A DNA stretch of 64,000 bases, taken from contig NZ_JACHZQ010000003.1 in assembly GCF_014193655.1 (NCBI RefSeq), positions 558,001 to 622,000 of the forward strand. Direction: 5' to 3'. The stretch comes from Rhizobium sp. BK313 (GTDB taxonomy: Bacteria; Pseudomonadota; Alphaproteobacteria; Rhizobiales; Rhizobiaceae). Below, piece after piece: positions 54,890-64,000 of this stretch; the first letter of the stretch is position 1, and the number at the start of each line of letters is the position of its first letter. The notes beneath the pieces are model-generated. The model ran no database searches, was not told where the DNA came from, and saw only the letters and a list, made by a program, of their open reading frames with translations. Made by a program: the position numbers and the translations under genes.

Positions 54890-56203
54890 ATGAGCATTTT
54901 CGGCAGCATGAAAACCGCGGTTTCAGGGATGAATGCCCAGGCGAACCGTTTGGGCACTGTTTCTGACAACATCGCCAACGCCAACACCACCGGCTACAAG
55001 GAAGCATCGACGAGCTTTTCCTCCCTCGTCCTGCCTTCTTCGAACGGCAGCTACAATTCCGGCGGCGTCGAGACGACGGTTCACTACGCGATTTCGCAGC
55101 AGGGTGACGTATCCTATACGACGTCGAACACGGACCTCGCGATCCAGGGCAACGGCTTCTTCGTCGTCCAGGGTGCATCGGGACAAACTTTTCTGACTCG
55201 CGCGGGTGATTTTTCGCCGGATGATCAGGGCAATCTGGTCAATTCTGCCGGCTTCACGTTGATGGGCTATCCCTATGGTTCCGGCTCGCCATCCGTGGTC
55301 GTCAATGGCTTCAGTGGCCTGGTGCCGATCAATGTCAGCCAGAATGGCGTCACTGCAATCGCGTCGTCGCAAGGCTCCCTGGAAGGCAACCTCGATTCCA
55401 ACTCCGCGCTGCCGGACGCGAGTGACTCGCTGCCTTCCGACAACGCGTCGGACGGCTCGACGACCGCCAACTACAAGAAGACGTCGATCATTGCCTATGA
55501 CAGTCAGGGCAACGCGATTACCTACGACGTCTACTTCACCAAGACCGCCGACGGCGACCCCGCAGCGGGCACGCCCGATACCTGGGACGTGGCCGTCTTC
55601 AATCAAGCTGATGCTGCAACCGGCGATTCGCCGTTCCCCTATTCCTCCGGTCCAGTGACCTCGGGAACGATGAATTTCGATTCGGACGGCAATTTGATCA
55701 GCAGCGGCGGCGACGAGGGTACGATTACCGCGAGCTCGCCTCTGACGCTTACCAATGGCAGCCAAACGATCAGCTTGGACATGTCGGGCTTCACTCAGGT
55801 TGCCACCGACTTTAACGCGACCGGCAAGATGAACGGCCAGGCGCCGAACCCCGTGACGGACGTTAAGATCGACAAGGACGGCACGGTAACCGCACAGTAC
55901 AAGGATGGATCCAGCAAGTCGCTTTATCGCGTTCCGCTGGCAACGGTGGCCAGCCCCGACAATCTGACGCTCGAAAGTGGCAACGTCTATTCTGCCAATG
56001 GTCAGTCCGGCGTTACGGTCACCGGTTTCCCGCAGACCGGCGGCTTTGGCTATATCCAATCGGGTGCGCTGGAAGAGTCCAACGTCGACCTCGCCAGCGA
56101 GCTGACGAACATGATCGAAGCGCAGAAAAGCTACACCGCAAATTCCAAGGTGTTTCAGGCTGGTTCCGACCTTCTGGACGTTCTCGTCAACCTGCAACGT
56201 TAA
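54890..56203 (+). CDS. flgE: Flagellar hook protein FlgE
   Basis: The 437-residue product has the hook N-terminus (MKTAVSGMNAQANRLGTVSD, then NIANANTTGYKEA) and the C-terminal ESNVDLASELTNMIEAQKSY motif. FlgE builds the universal joint between rod and filament. The open frame extends up to 54803, but the ATG at 54890 with GAGGA upstream gives the standard start. It heads the flgE-flgK-flgL-flaF-flbT-flgD-fliQ run. Confidence 0.94.
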   Translation: MSIFGSMKTAVSGMNAQANRLGTVSDNIANANTTGYKEASTSFSSLVLPSSNGSYNSGGVETTVHYAISQQGDVSYTTSNTDLAIQGNGFFVVQGASGQTFLTRAGDFSPDDQGNLVNSAGFTLMGYPYGSGSPSVVVNGFSGLVPINVSQNGVTAIASSQGSLEGNLDSNSALPDASDSLPSDNASDGSTTANYKKTSIIAYDSQGNAITYDVYFTKTADGDPAAGTPDTWDVAVFNQADAATGDSPFPYSSGPVTSGTMNFDSDGNLISSGGDEGTITASSPLTLTNGSQTISLDMSGFTQVATDFNATGKMNGQAPNPVTDVKIDKDGTVTAQYKDGSSKSLYRVPLATVASPDNLTLESGNVYSANGQSGVTVTGFPQTGGFGYIQSGALEESNVDLASELTNMIEAQKSYTANSKVFQAGSDLLDVLVNLQR

Positions 56204-56230
56204 TTAGCACGATAGGGTACCGGGCCAGCC

Positions 56231-57730
56231 ATGTCGCTCACAACAGCACTCAATAACGCGCAAGCGATATTCAACAATACCGGCACGCAAAGCAGTGTCG
56301 TATCGAACAATATCGCCAATGCCGGCAACGCGGACTACACCCGCCGCCAGGCGATGTTGACGACGGACATGGCTGGCGCGCAGGTCGTACAGATCGCCCG
56401 CGCCAACGAACCGTCCTTGCAGAAAGCATTCCTGGGCAGCACGTCGGATGACGCCGCTCAGCAACGCCTGCTGCAGGGCTACGAAGATATTCAATCCGGA
56501 ACGATCGGCGGCAACGATAACGAGATCGCGCCGTCCACCTACCTTGCTGCCTTGCAAACGGCAATGCAGACCTTCGCCGGTTCGCCGGCCAGCACCACCG
56601 CGGCGCAATCTGCCATCAACGCCGCCCAGGACCTTGCAAATTCGCTGAACAACGCCACCACGGCCGTCAACGGAATACGCACGGACGCCGACAACGAAAT
56701 CAGCTCGGATGTCGATTCGCTGAACAGTCTGCTGCAGCAGTTCCAGCAGGCAAACGATTCGGTCAAGACCGCGACCGCGAACGCCGGTCCCACGTCCTCG
56801 GCGCTGTCAGACGCTCTCGACCAGCGCGATTCAGTGCTGAAGCAGATTTCTCAGATCGTCGGCGTCACCACGGTGACACGCGACAACGGCGATATGGCGC
56901 TCTACACCACCGGCGGCGCGACGCTATTCGAAACGACAGCGCGCTCGGTAACGTTCACGCCGACGAATTCCTACACGGATGGTACTGTCGGCAACAACGT
57001 CTATATCGACGGCGTGGCGCTCGAGCCTGGTCAGGGGGCGGATACGACGGCGCAGGGCAGTCTTCAGGCGGCGCTGCAGGTGCGGGATGATGTCGCTCCG
57101 ACCTACCAGAAGCAGCTCGATGAAATCGCGCGCGGCTTGGTGACGATGTTTTCGGAGAAGAACCAGGCTGACCCCACCCAACCTGCGCTGCCCGGCCTCT
57201 TCACCTGGAGCGGCGGTGACGTGCCCACGGATGCCACCGCCGTCGCCGGCATGGCAGGTACGATTGCGGTCAATCCGAAGCTGATCACGTCGCAGGGTGG
57301 CGATCCGACGTTGCTGCGTGACGGCGGCATCAACAACGACCCTTCCGGCACTCCTCCGGACACGAGCTATACCGTCAATACCAGCGGCGATAGCGGCTAT
57401 TCCGATCTGCTCGACTCCTACGTCACGGGCATGGATACGAAGATGGACTTCGATCCCAACGCCGGCTCCGACACGACGGCAAGCATCATGGATTACGCGT
57501 CCGATTCGATCGGCTGGCTGGAAGACCAGCGCAGCTCGGCAACGACGGCAGGGGAAAATACCTCTGCGGCGCTGTCGCGTTCATCGGAGGTCTATTCAAA
57601 CCAGACCGGTGTCAACCTCGACGAAGAGCTGACGCTGATGATGGACATCGAGCAATCCTACAAGGCGGGAACGAAGATATTGAACGCCGTGAACGAGATG
57701 CTTCAATCGGTACTGGATATTGCGAGCTAA
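56231..57730 (+). CDS. flgK: Hook-filament junction protein FlgK
   Basis: The 499-residue product has the FlgK N-terminus (MSLTTALNNAQAIFNNTGTQ, NNIANAGNADYTRRQ) and a C-terminal helix with NLDEELTLMMDIEQSYKAGT. It forms the first junction layer between hook and filament. It follows flgE by 27 bases. Confidence 0.93.
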   Translation: MSLTTALNNAQAIFNNTGTQSSVVSNNIANAGNADYTRRQAMLTTDMAGAQVVQIARANEPSLQKAFLGSTSDDAAQQRLLQGYEDIQSGTIGGNDNEIAPSTYLAALQTAMQTFAGSPASTTAAQSAINAAQDLANSLNNATTAVNGIRTDADNEISSDVDSLNSLLQQFQQANDSVKTATANAGPTSSALSDALDQRDSVLKQISQIVGVTTVTRDNGDMALYTTGGATLFETTARSVTFTPTNSYTDGTVGNNVYIDGVALEPGQGADTTAQGSLQAALQVRDDVAPTYQKQLDEIARGLVTMFSEKNQADPTQPALPGLFTWSGGDVPTDATAVAGMAGTIAVNPKLITSQGGDPTLLRDGGINNDPSGTPPDTSYTVNTSGDSGYSDLLDSYVTGMDTKMDFDPNAGSDTTASIMDYASDSIGWLEDQRSSATTAGENTSAALSRSSEVYSNQTGVNLDEELTLMMDIEQSYKAGTKILNAVNEMLQSVLDIAS

Positions 57731-57733
57731 GTC

Positions 57734-58792
57734 ATGAAACTTTCCTTCATATCAAGCGCAGCCATTCAGAACGCTATGCGCCAGACGATCCGTCAGGCGC
57801 AGAATGAGATGACGGATGCTTCGACCGAGGCGACGACCGGCGTCTATGCCGATATCGGCGTTGCGCTGGGTAGCAACACCGCACTCAGCGTCAACCTCAC
57901 CCGGGAAGTAACGCGCATCGATTCATTGCTCGGCAGCAACTCGATTGCCGACCAGCGCATGTCGTCGTCGCAGACGGCGCTGGGCGACATGTCGAGCCAG
58001 GCACAGAAGCTGATGGACCAACTGGTGGCGCTGCGCGGCAACACCGATGGCAGCAGCGTGTCGCTGACGCAGCAGACGGCAAGTGCGACGCTTTCCAGCT
58101 TCGTCTCCGATGCCAATACGATGGTCAACGGGGAATATCTCTTCGCCGGAACCAATACCGACGTGCAGCCGATAAACGACAATACAGCCAACGCAACTGC
58201 GACTATCCAGGCGGCGTTGACGCAATATGCCAGCGATAACGGCACGACCGTCGACCAACTCACCGGCGACCAGATGAAGGATTTCATCACCACCACGGTC
58301 GAGCCGATGTTCACTTCGGACACCGCTTCTCCGCCTGACAACTGGGCAAGCTGGTCGAACGCTTCGGATCAGAACATGTCGAGCCGCATTAGCAACTCGG
58401 AAGTGATCGATTCCTCGACCAACGCCAATGAACCGGGCATGCGCTACCTGGCGCTCGCAACTACCGTCGTCAATTCGTTGATGGATCCGACATTGAACTT
58501 GAGCCAGGACGCGTTGAATGCAGTCAATGATCAGGCCACAAGCTATACGCGTCAGGCGATCGACGGGATCAACGATCAGTCGAGTCAGCTCGGCCTGTCG
58601 CAATCGCGTCTGACCGATGCCAACACATCGCTGAACGCGCAGAAAGACATCATTAACACTAATATCGGTGATCTTACCGGGGTTGATCCTTATGAGGCCT
58701 CGACCAAGGTCAATAGCCTCGAAACTCAGCTTGAGACAGCCTATACTATCGTCTCCAAGATACAGCAGCTGAGCCTTGTAAATTACCTTTGA
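57734..58792 (+). CDS. flgL: Hook-filament junction protein FlgL
   Basis: The 352-residue product resembles flagellin at both ends (SSAAIQNAMRQTIRQAQNEM; C-terminal LETQLETAYTIVSKIQQLSL), the layout of FlgL/HAP3. It starts three bases after the flgK stop. Confidence 0.92.
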   Translation: MKLSFISSAAIQNAMRQTIRQAQNEMTDASTEATTGVYADIGVALGSNTALSVNLTREVTRIDSLLGSNSIADQRMSSSQTALGDMSSQAQKLMDQLVALRGNTDGSSVSLTQQTASATLSSFVSDANTMVNGEYLFAGTNTDVQPINDNTANATATIQAALTQYASDNGTTVDQLTGDQMKDFITTTVEPMFTSDTASPPDNWASWSNASDQNMSSRISNSEVIDSSTNANEPGMRYLALATTVVNSLMDPTLNLSQDALNAVNDQATSYTRQAIDGINDQSSQLGLSQSRLTDANTSLNAQKDIINTNIGDLTGVDPYEASTKVNSLETQLETAYTIVSKIQQLSLVNYL

Positions 58793-58829
58793 TGATCAAA
58801 GGGATGTAATGACCAGGAAGGATGCATGA

Positions 58830-59177
58830 ATGTATCAGTTCTCATATGCGGAAGTCATGCAGGATGCAGTGGCCGACGCCAAAGAGCGAGAACGTCAAGT
58901 TCTGGACCGGTCGATAGCTCTTCTCTCCGCGGCCCGTGACAAGGGGAAGTACGGCCGCGAAGCGATCGAGGCGCTGTTCTACACACGACGTGTCTGGATC
59001 AGCTTTATCGAGGATCTGAAAAGTCCAGAGAACCAGCTTAACGTCGAACTGCGTGCCAATCTTATCTCCATCGCACTCTGGATCCTGAAGGAATGCGACA
59101 GGATCCGGAGGCGGCAGTCGGAAAATTATCAAGGCATCATCGATGTCACCACCATCATCAGGGATGGACTTAAATGA
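58830..59177 (+). CDS. flaF: Flagellar biosynthesis regulator FlaF
   Basis: The 115-residue product has the FlaF pattern: [20 protein letters not shown] followed by [20 protein letters not shown]. FlaF and FlbT control flagellin output in alphaproteobacteria; in Caulobacter FlaF is needed for flagellin synthesis while FlbT restrains it. It overlaps flbT by four bases. Confidence 0.92.
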   Translation: MYQFSYAEVMQDAVADAKERERQVLDRSIALLSAARDKGKYGREAIEALFYTRRVWISFIEDLKSPENQLNVELRANLISIALWILKECDRIRRRQSENYQGIIDVTTIIRDGLK

Positions 59178-59623
59178 AAAGTACGCTTCGCATATCGCTT
59201 AAAGCCGGGGAAAGAATTTTCATCAACGGGGCCGTGCTGCGGGTTGACCGCAAGGTCGCCCTGGAATTCCTGAATGATGTGACCTTCCTGCTTGAGAACC
59301 ACGTTCTCCAGCCGGAGGATGCGACCACGCCGCTGCGCCAGCTCTATTTCATCGCGCAGATGATCCTCATCAATCCGGAAGGCAAGGAACAATCGACGGC
59401 AATGTTCCGCAAGTCGATCGTCATGCTGCTCTCATGCTTCCGTAACGAGGAAGTGCTGGCTGAGCTGAAGCGCATCGACGGCCTCGTGGCTACCGGCCGC
59501 GCCTTCGACGCATTGAAGGCGATCCGCGGCCTCTATCCGATCGAAGACAACATTCTTCACAACCAGGAAATGCCGGCAGCGACGATCGAGCACATTCGCC
59601 GGGAGATTGCGCCGTGGCGGTAG
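59174..59623 (+). CDS. flbT: Flagellin mRNA regulator FlbT
   Basis: The 149-residue product has the FlbT blocks [20 protein letters not shown] and [20 protein letters not shown]. In Caulobacter FlbT acts on the 5' leader of flagellin mRNA. The conserved leader elements before the flagellin genes here are natural candidate targets. It overlaps flaF (ATGA), and its end overlaps flgD by ten bases. Confidence 0.92.
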   Translation: MKSTLRISLKAGERIFINGAVLRVDRKVALEFLNDVTFLLENHVLQPEDATTPLRQLYFIAQMILINPEGKEQSTAMFRKSIVMLLSCFRNEEVLAELKRIDGLVATGRAFDALKAIRGLYPIEDNILHNQEMPAATIEHIRREIAPWR

Positions 59624-60123
59624 ATCCGGTCAGTCAGATCAGCAGCAACAACAATAGCAGCTCGAGTAATGCTGCAGCGGCATCGGCGAGCGCCAGCCTG
59701 AACTATAACGACTTCCTCCAGCTCCTCATCGCCCAGATGAAGACGCAGGACCCGACCGACCCGATGGATGCCAGCCAGCAGATTTCGCAGCTCGCCAGCT
59801 TCTCTCAGGTCGAACAACAGATCCAGACGAACTCGCACCTGGAAACGGTGCTGCAGAACCAATGGATTTCGCAGGCATCGGACTATATCGGCAAACAGAT
59901 CATGAGTGCCGACGGCACGGTGACCGGCACCATCAAGGAAGTAAGCGTCTATTCGGACGGTATTATCGCGGAAACCGATGCAGGCGACAAAGTCCTGCTG
60001 CAGGCCGGCGTTACAGTCGCTCCCGCGGGAACGACGATTGATCCGCCGCCAGCGTCGGATAATAGTGACAGTAGCGATTCGTCTAACAACAGCGATAGTA
60101 CTGACCCGACTAGCGGCTCATGA
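59614..60123 (+). CDS. flgD: Flagellar hook-capping protein FlgD
   Basis: The 169-residue product has the FlgD core [20 protein letters not shown] followed by [20 protein letters not shown]. FlgD caps the growing hook and is later lost. It is short for the family and ends in a Ser/Asp-rich tail ([17 protein letters not shown]). The start is GTG at 59614 inside the flbT end. Confidence 0.92.
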   Translation: MAVDPVSQISSNNNSSSSNAAAASASASLNYNDFLQLLIAQMKTQDPTDPMDASQQISQLASFSQVEQQIQTNSHLETVLQNQWISQASDYIGKQIMSADGTVTGTIKEVSVYSDGIIAETDAGDKVLLQAGVTVAPAGTTIDPPPASDNSDSSDSSNNSDSTDPTSGS

Positions 60124-60154
60124 GGAGCCGGCTGAACTAAAGGATGAAGATATC

Positions 60155-60421
60155 ATGAATGAAGCCGATGCATTGGATATCTTCCAGGCGGCGATCTGGA
60201 CGGTGCTCGTCTCATCCGGCCCGGCAGTTCTTGCAGCCATGATCGTCGGCCTGGTCATCGCCTTGATCCAGGCGCTGACCCAAGTGCAGGAGGCCACATT
60301 GACCTTCGTGCCAAAGATCGTCGCCGTTATGGTGACCGTCGGCATCACGGCGCCCTTCGTCGGCTCGCAGATCTCGATCTTCACCAACCTCGTCTTCTCC
60401 CGAATCCAGTCGGGTTTCTAG
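60155..60421 (+). CDS. fliQ: Flagellar export gate protein FliQ
   Basis: The 88-residue product has two membrane spans and the FliQ signature VGLVIALIQALTQVQEATLT, then FVPKIVAV. It is part of the FliPQR gate. The ATG at 60155 fits the family length; the longer frame from 59978 overlaps flgD and is unlikely. Confidence 0.94.
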   Translation: MNEADALDIFQAAIWTVLVSSGPAVLAAMIVGLVIALIQALTQVQEATLTFVPKIVAVMVTVGITAPFVGSQISIFTNLVFSRIQSGF

Positions 60422-60475
60422 GACGTGATCCCGAAGAGCGTGAAACGGTTTTCGGGAAGAGATCACGTCCAGCGA
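60421..60475. repeat. Degenerate intergenic repeat between fliQ and flhA
   Basis: GACGTGATCCCGAA...CGGTTTTCGGGAAGAGATCACGTC is an imperfect inverted repeat of the same family as the spacers at 32819 and 63895, in opposite orientation. Confidence 0.5.
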
Positions 60476-60494
60476 CAAGCGCGAGGCCATTCTC

Positions 60495-60513
60495 GCGCAA
60501 GCTTCGCCTTTTA
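60495..60513 (+). promoter_or_regulatory. Shared flagellar promoter motif before flhA
   Basis: GCGCAAG, nine bases, TTA, about 68 bases before the proposed flhA start. It suggests that flhA-fliR-fliJ-like has its own promoter, separate from the flgE run. Confidence 0.45.
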
Positions 60514-60581
60514 ATGATCTGACCGAATAGGGCAAACGGGTCAGCCGTTTGCCCCCTCTCATGAAGAGACGGAACCGGTCG

Positions 60582-62669
60582 ATGGCGCAACCACCCGCAT
60601 TAGCACTTCCCAAAGCCAATCCCAGCGTTCGTGATATCGGGTTTGCCCTCGGTATCATGGTCATCCTCTGCGTGCTGTTCCTGCCGATCCCGCCATTCCT
60701 CATCGACATGGGTCTGGCCTTTTCGATCGCGCTCTCGGTGCTGATCCTGATGGTGGCACTGTGGATCAAGAAGCCGCTTGAATTCTCATCCTTCCCGACC
60801 ATCCTGCTGATCGCCACCATGACGCGTCTGTCGCTGAACATTGCGACGACACGCGTCATCCTCTCGCATGGCTATGAGGGGCATGATGCGGCTGGCGGTG
60901 TGATTGCGGGCTTTTCCAGTCTGGTGATGTCCGGCGATTTCGTCATCGGTCTGATCGTCTTCATGATCCTGATCACCATCAATTTCATCGTCATCACCAA
61001 GGGTGCGACGCGTATCGCTGAAGTCGGCGCGCGTTTCACCCTCGATGCTATTCCCGGCAAGCAGATGGCGATTGACGCCGATCTGTCGGCCGGCCTGATC
61101 GACGAAAAGGAAGCACAGCGGCGGCGCAAGGAACTGGAAGAGGAAAGCTCTTTCTTCGGCGCCATGGACGGTGCCTCGAAATTCGTGCGCGGCGATGCCG
61201 TCGCCGGCCTGCTCATCACCTGCATCAATATCTTCGGCGGCATCATTATCGGTTATTTCCGCCATGGCATGCAGATCGGCCAGGCGGCTGACGTTTTCGT
61301 CAAGCTCTCAGTCGGTGACGGTCTGGTGTCGCAGATGCCGGCGCTCATCGTCTCGCTCGCTGCCGGCCTTCTCGTTTCGCGCGGCGGCACCGCCGGCTCC
61401 ACCGATCAGGCGGTTATCAATCAGCTGAGCGGCTATCCTCGCGCGCTCGCCGTCTCTGCGATCCTCATGGGCATCCTGGCCGTCATGCCGGGCATGCCAT
61501 TCGTTCCCTTCCTCCTCCTCGGCGGCCTGATGGCAACCGGCGCCTGGCTCATTCCTCGGCAGGTCGAAGCTGAAAATAAGCTTCGTCGCGACGCTGAGGA
61601 AAAGAAGGTGATGCAGACGAAGGAAATGGAGAAGGATTCGGTCAAGTCGGTTCTGACGACCTCGGAAATCGAACTGGCGCTTGGCAAGATCGTTTCGACC
61701 CGGCTGCTCGGGGCGCATCAGGAGCTGGCTTTCCGTGTCGGCAAGATGCGCAAGAAATTCGCGACGCAATACGGTTTCGTGGTGCCGGAAATCAAGGTGA
61801 CCGACGACATCGCCATTGCCGACAAGTCCTATCAGATCCGTATCCATGGCACGACTGTCGCTTCCAACATTCTACGGGTCGGCGAAGTGCTCGTCGTGAC
61901 CGGCTCAGGCCGCAAGCCGACCGTTCCGGGCGACGAGATCCGCGAGCCCGCCTTCGGCATGCCCGCCGTCTCCGTCCTTGAAGCCTTTACCGAGGATTTG
62001 AAGCGCGAAGGCTTCCAGCCGATCGACAATGTCTCCGTGGTGTTGACCCACATGAGCGAAGTCATCCGCAACAACTTGCCGGCACTGCTCTCCTATAAGG
62101 ACGTGAAGATCCTGATCGATCGCCTCGATCCGGAATACAAGAAACTCGCTGACGAGATCTGCTCGTCACATATGTCCTATTCTGGCTTGCAGGCCGTGCT
62201 GAAGCTCCTGCTTGCCGAGCGCGTCTCGATCCGCAACCTGCATCTTATTCTGGAAGCAGTGGCCGAACTCGCGCCGCATGTACGCAAGACCGAACAGATC
62301 GTCGAACATGTGCGCGTGCGCATGGCGCAGCAGCTCTGCGGCGACCTGGCCGATAACGGCGTGCTGCGCGTTCTGCGCCTCGGCAGCAAATGGGACCTGA
62401 TCTTCCATCAGGCGCTGAAGCGTGACCAGAAGGGCGAAATCGTCGAGTTCGACATCGATCCGCGCAACCTCGAAGAATTCAGCGAGCAGGCGGGCAAAGT
62501 TATCCGTGAATACATGGACCGCGGCATGCCCTTCGTGCTTGTCACATCGCCGGAAACGCGCTCCTATGTGCGCATGATCATCGAACGCCTGTTCGCGACC
62601 CTGCCGGTTTTGTCGCATGTGGAATTGGCCAAGGGGATCGAGATCAAGATTCTAGGTTCCATTTCATGA
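60582..62669 (+). CDS. flhA: Flagellar export apparatus protein FlhA
   Basis: The 695-residue product has about eight N-terminal spans, the FHIPEP-family signature around [20 protein letters not shown] ([19 protein letters not shown] follows), and a large cytoplasmic domain from about residue 340 that docks export substrates. In-frame ATGs occur at 60561 and 60582; the second gives [13 protein letters not shown] and the usual length of about 695. It overlaps fliR by four bases. Confidence 0.95.
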   Translation: MAQPPALALPKANPSVRDIGFALGIMVILCVLFLPIPPFLIDMGLAFSIALSVLILMVALWIKKPLEFSSFPTILLIATMTRLSLNIATTRVILSHGYEGHDAAGGVIAGFSSLVMSGDFVIGLIVFMILITINFIVITKGATRIAEVGARFTLDAIPGKQMAIDADLSAGLIDEKEAQRRRKELEEESSFFGAMDGASKFVRGDAVAGLLITCINIFGGIIIGYFRHGMQIGQAADVFVKLSVGDGLVSQMPALIVSLAAGLLVSRGGTAGSTDQAVINQLSGYPRALAVSAILMGILAVMPGMPFVPFLLLGGLMATGAWLIPRQVEAENKLRRDAEEKKVMQTKEMEKDSVKSVLTTSEIELALGKIVSTRLLGAHQELAFRVGKMRKKFATQYGFVVPEIKVTDDIAIADKSYQIRIHGTTVASNILRVGEVLVVTGSGRKPTVPGDEIREPAFGMPAVSVLEAFTEDLKREGFQPIDNVSVVLTHMSEVIRNNLPALLSYKDVKILIDRLDPEYKKLADEICSSHMSYSGLQAVLKLLLAERVSIRNLHLILEAVAELAPHVRKTEQIVEHVRVRMAQQLCGDLADNGVLRVLRLGSKWDLIFHQALKRDQKGEIVEFDIDPRNLEEFSEQAGKVIREYMDRGMPFVLVTSPETRSYVRMIIERLFATLPVLSHVELAKGIEIKILGSIS

Positions 62670-63418
62670 TATCCGACCCCCAGGGCACCATTCTGGCGTT
62701 GTTTCTCGCCTTCTGCCGCATCGGCGGCTGCATGATGGTGCTACCGGGGTTTTCGTCAGGCCGCGTGCCGCCGCAGATTCGGCTGCTCCTTTCGGCTGCG
62801 CTCTCGATGGCGATCCTGCCGCTTCTCTGGGACACGATCTATCCGGAGGTGTCCAAAAGCGGCGCCACCTACATTGGTCTGATCTTCAGCGAAACGGTGA
62901 TCGGCCTGATGTACGGCATGATGGCACGGCTCTATACGCTCGGGCTGCAATTTGCCGGCACCGTCATATCGATGCTGATCGGCTTCAATGCTCCGGGCGG
63001 CATGGACATCATCGAGGAATCGAACGAGACGTCTCTCACCAGCATGATCAGCTTCTGCGGACTGATGATGCTGTTCATTCTGGACTTCCACCACTACGTC
63101 CTGCAGGCGCTGGTTGATTCCTATTCCGTCGTCCCCTTCGGCGGCCATATCGATGCGCGCACCTCGCTGGTATCGGTGACGGACACGCTGGAATCGACCT
63201 TTTTCATCATGTTGCGGCTGGCGAGCCCTTTTCTGCTTTACGGTCTGATGTTCCAGATTTCGATCGGCTTCATCAACAAGCTTGCGCCGCAGATTCCGAT
63301 CTATTTTATCTCCACACCCTATCTGCTGATGGGCGGGCTGTTCATGCTCTATCTCAGTATAGCGGCGATGATCAGCCAGTTCGCCGATGCCTTCCTCGGC
63401 GTCTTTAACGGGCATTAG
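62666..63418 (+). CDS. fliR: Flagellar export gate protein FliR
   Basis: The 250-residue product has six or so spans and FliR family blocks ([21 protein letters not shown], cut here after [16 protein letters not shown]). It completes the FliPQR gate. It overlaps flhA (ATGA) and is followed after 18 bases by the fliJ-like gene. Confidence 0.94.
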   Translation: MISDPQGTILALFLAFCRIGGCMMVLPGFSSGRVPPQIRLLLSAALSMAILPLLWDTIYPEVSKSGATYIGLIFSETVIGLMYGMMARLYTLGLQFAGTVISMLIGFNAPGGMDIIEESNETSLTSMISFCGLMMLFILDFHHYVLQALVDSYSVVPFGGHIDARTSLVSVTDTLESTFFIMLRLASPFLLYGLMFQISIGFINKLAPQIPIYFISTPYLLMGGLFMLYLSIAAMISQFADAFLGVFNGH

Positions 63419-63436
63419 CGGGGCGAGGCGAAAGCT

Positions 63437-63856
63437 GTGGCAGAAAAAAACCGATCCGAAAAATTGAAGCGCCTCGTCGCCGTACAGCGCCATCTTGAGC
63501 GGATAGCGGAAAACGAGCTTGCGGATACGACCCGCCAGCGCAACGAGGTCAGCCAGTCGATGGAAAAGCTGATCGATGCGATCAGCTCGGCCGATCCGGT
63601 GCATATGGTGTTTTCGGTCCAATACGCCGAGCGCTATGCCCGCCTGACGCTCAAGGATCAGCAGCTCGACGGCATCCAGAAGCTGATCGAAACGAAGGTC
63701 CTGCAAGAGCGCACCAAGGCCGATCGGTTGGAAGATCATATGATGGACGCTCGCGAGTTGGAAACGCGCGAGGCGGACGACAATGCTGTCTATGATATCA
63801 TCGATCAGCGCTTCGCGGACGCCACGCCAGCCTCCAGCAAGGTTCAAAAACCATAA
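63437..63856 (+). CDS. FliJ-like coiled-coil protein
   Basis: The 139-residue product is almost all helical and charged, with heptad-like stretches (KLKRLVAVQRHLERIAENEL, then RQRNEVSQSMEKLIDAI and TKADRLEDHMMDARELETRE), no membrane segment and a length near FliJ (about 147). FliJ works with FliH and FliI to bring substrates to the gate. The start is GTG at 63437. The call rests on shape and place because FliJ sequences are poorly conserved. Confidence 0.55.
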   Translation: MAEKNRSEKLKRLVAVQRHLERIAENELADTTRQRNEVSQSMEKLIDAISSADPVHMVFSVQYAERYARLTLKDQQLDGIQKLIETKVLQERTKADRLEDHMMDARELETREADDNAVYDIIDQRFADATPASSKVQKP

Positions 63857-63894
63857 TCACCACGATCTTAGAACAAGGTGGCGTATCGTCGAAT

Positions 63895-63972
63895 GGCCGC
63901 CTTGCTCTAACCGTTCGATCCGGCATGACCTTGCTCGATGGTTGCTTCACGCGTCCCGGGATCATGCTTTAG
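63895..63972. repeat. Degenerate intergenic repeat after the fliJ-like gene
   Basis: CCGGCATGACCTTGCTCGA...CCCGGGATCATGCTT matches the block order of the repeat at 32819-32895. Confidence 0.45.
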
Positions 63973-63988
63973 TGAAAGGAAACGTGAC

Positions 63989-64000
63989 GTGGCTATTTCG
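63989..64000 (+). CDS. Start of a further gene cut by the window end
   Basis: A GTG at 63989 follows AAAGGA at a good distance and opens a frame reading M-A-I-S to the window edge. Only four codons are visible, so no product can be named. Confidence 0.3.

Noticed and set aside
1-64000. CRISPR arrays, tRNA or rRNA genes, insertion sequences, prophage or attachment sites
   Set aside because: None could be supported: no regularly spaced direct repeats, no transposase or integrase gene, and no cloverleaf sequence was recognised.

Overview
The window is the core of the flagellar and chemotaxis chromosomal region of an alphaproteobacterium of the Rhizobiaceae (Rhizobium/Agrobacterium/Sinorhizobium group). 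This rests on the gene order icpA-cheS-cheY1-cheA-cheW-cheR-cheB-cheY2-cheD-cheT-fliF-visN-visR, on the motility genes motC, motE and rem, on a run of flagellin genes, and on flaF-flbT. From memory this matches the Sinorhizobium meliloti flagellar region almost gene for gene. Genus and species cannot be fixed from the sequence alone.

Layout. 1-10.4 kb is ordinary chromosome: the tail of a 3-hydroxyisobutyrate dehydrogenase-like gene, a UvrD/Rep-type helicase, an SMP-30-like protein, a fused SecDF, a CPA2 antiporter, an XRE regulator, a GT39 membrane glycosyltransferase and a 37-codon membrane peptide gene. 10.6-19.4 kb is the che operon, led by a globin-coupled receptor (icpA). 19.5-21.2 kb is fliF. 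21.7-23.2 kb holds visN-visR, the master regulator pair. 23.4-28.5 kb (minus strand) is motA-fliM-fliN-fliG-flhB plus an unknown gene. 28.7-37.9 kb is a long plus-strand run: flgF-fliI-unknown-flgBC-fliE-flgGAI-motE-flgH-fliLP. 38-47.8 kb is the filament region: a TPR/O-GlcNAc-transferase-like glycosyltransferase gene, flaA, flaB, an inserted minus-strand pair (PLP decarboxylase and TPR/ATP-grasp protein), then flaC and flaD. 47.8-53.6 kb is a fliH-like gene-motB-motC-fliK(motD)-lytic transglycosylase. 53.9-54.6 kb is rem. 54.9-63.9 kb is flgEKL-flaF-flbT-flgD-fliQ, then flhA-fliR-fliJ-like.

How the parts work together. VisN/VisR are expected to switch on rem. Rem then activates basal-body, motor and hook operons, and the filament and chemotaxis genes follow. 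Six flagellar operon heads (fliF, motA, flgB, fliH-like, flgE, flhA) share an upstream motif, RCRCAAG-N9-YTA. All four flagellins and icpA share a 5' leader element built on GGCATGA and a CCGG-N6-10-CCGG hairpin. CtrA-type boxes (TTAA-N7-TTAA) lie before rem and flaC, which suggests cell-cycle input.

The parts that do not belong to the standard rhizobial flagellar set are the enzymes around the flagellins: the TPR-GT41 protein at 37.9-40.0 kb and the translationally coupled decarboxylase/ATP-grasp pair at 42.4-45.2 kb. They are the best candidates for an undescribed flagellin- or surface-modification system. I saw no CRISPR array, tRNA, rRNA, insertion sequence or prophage.
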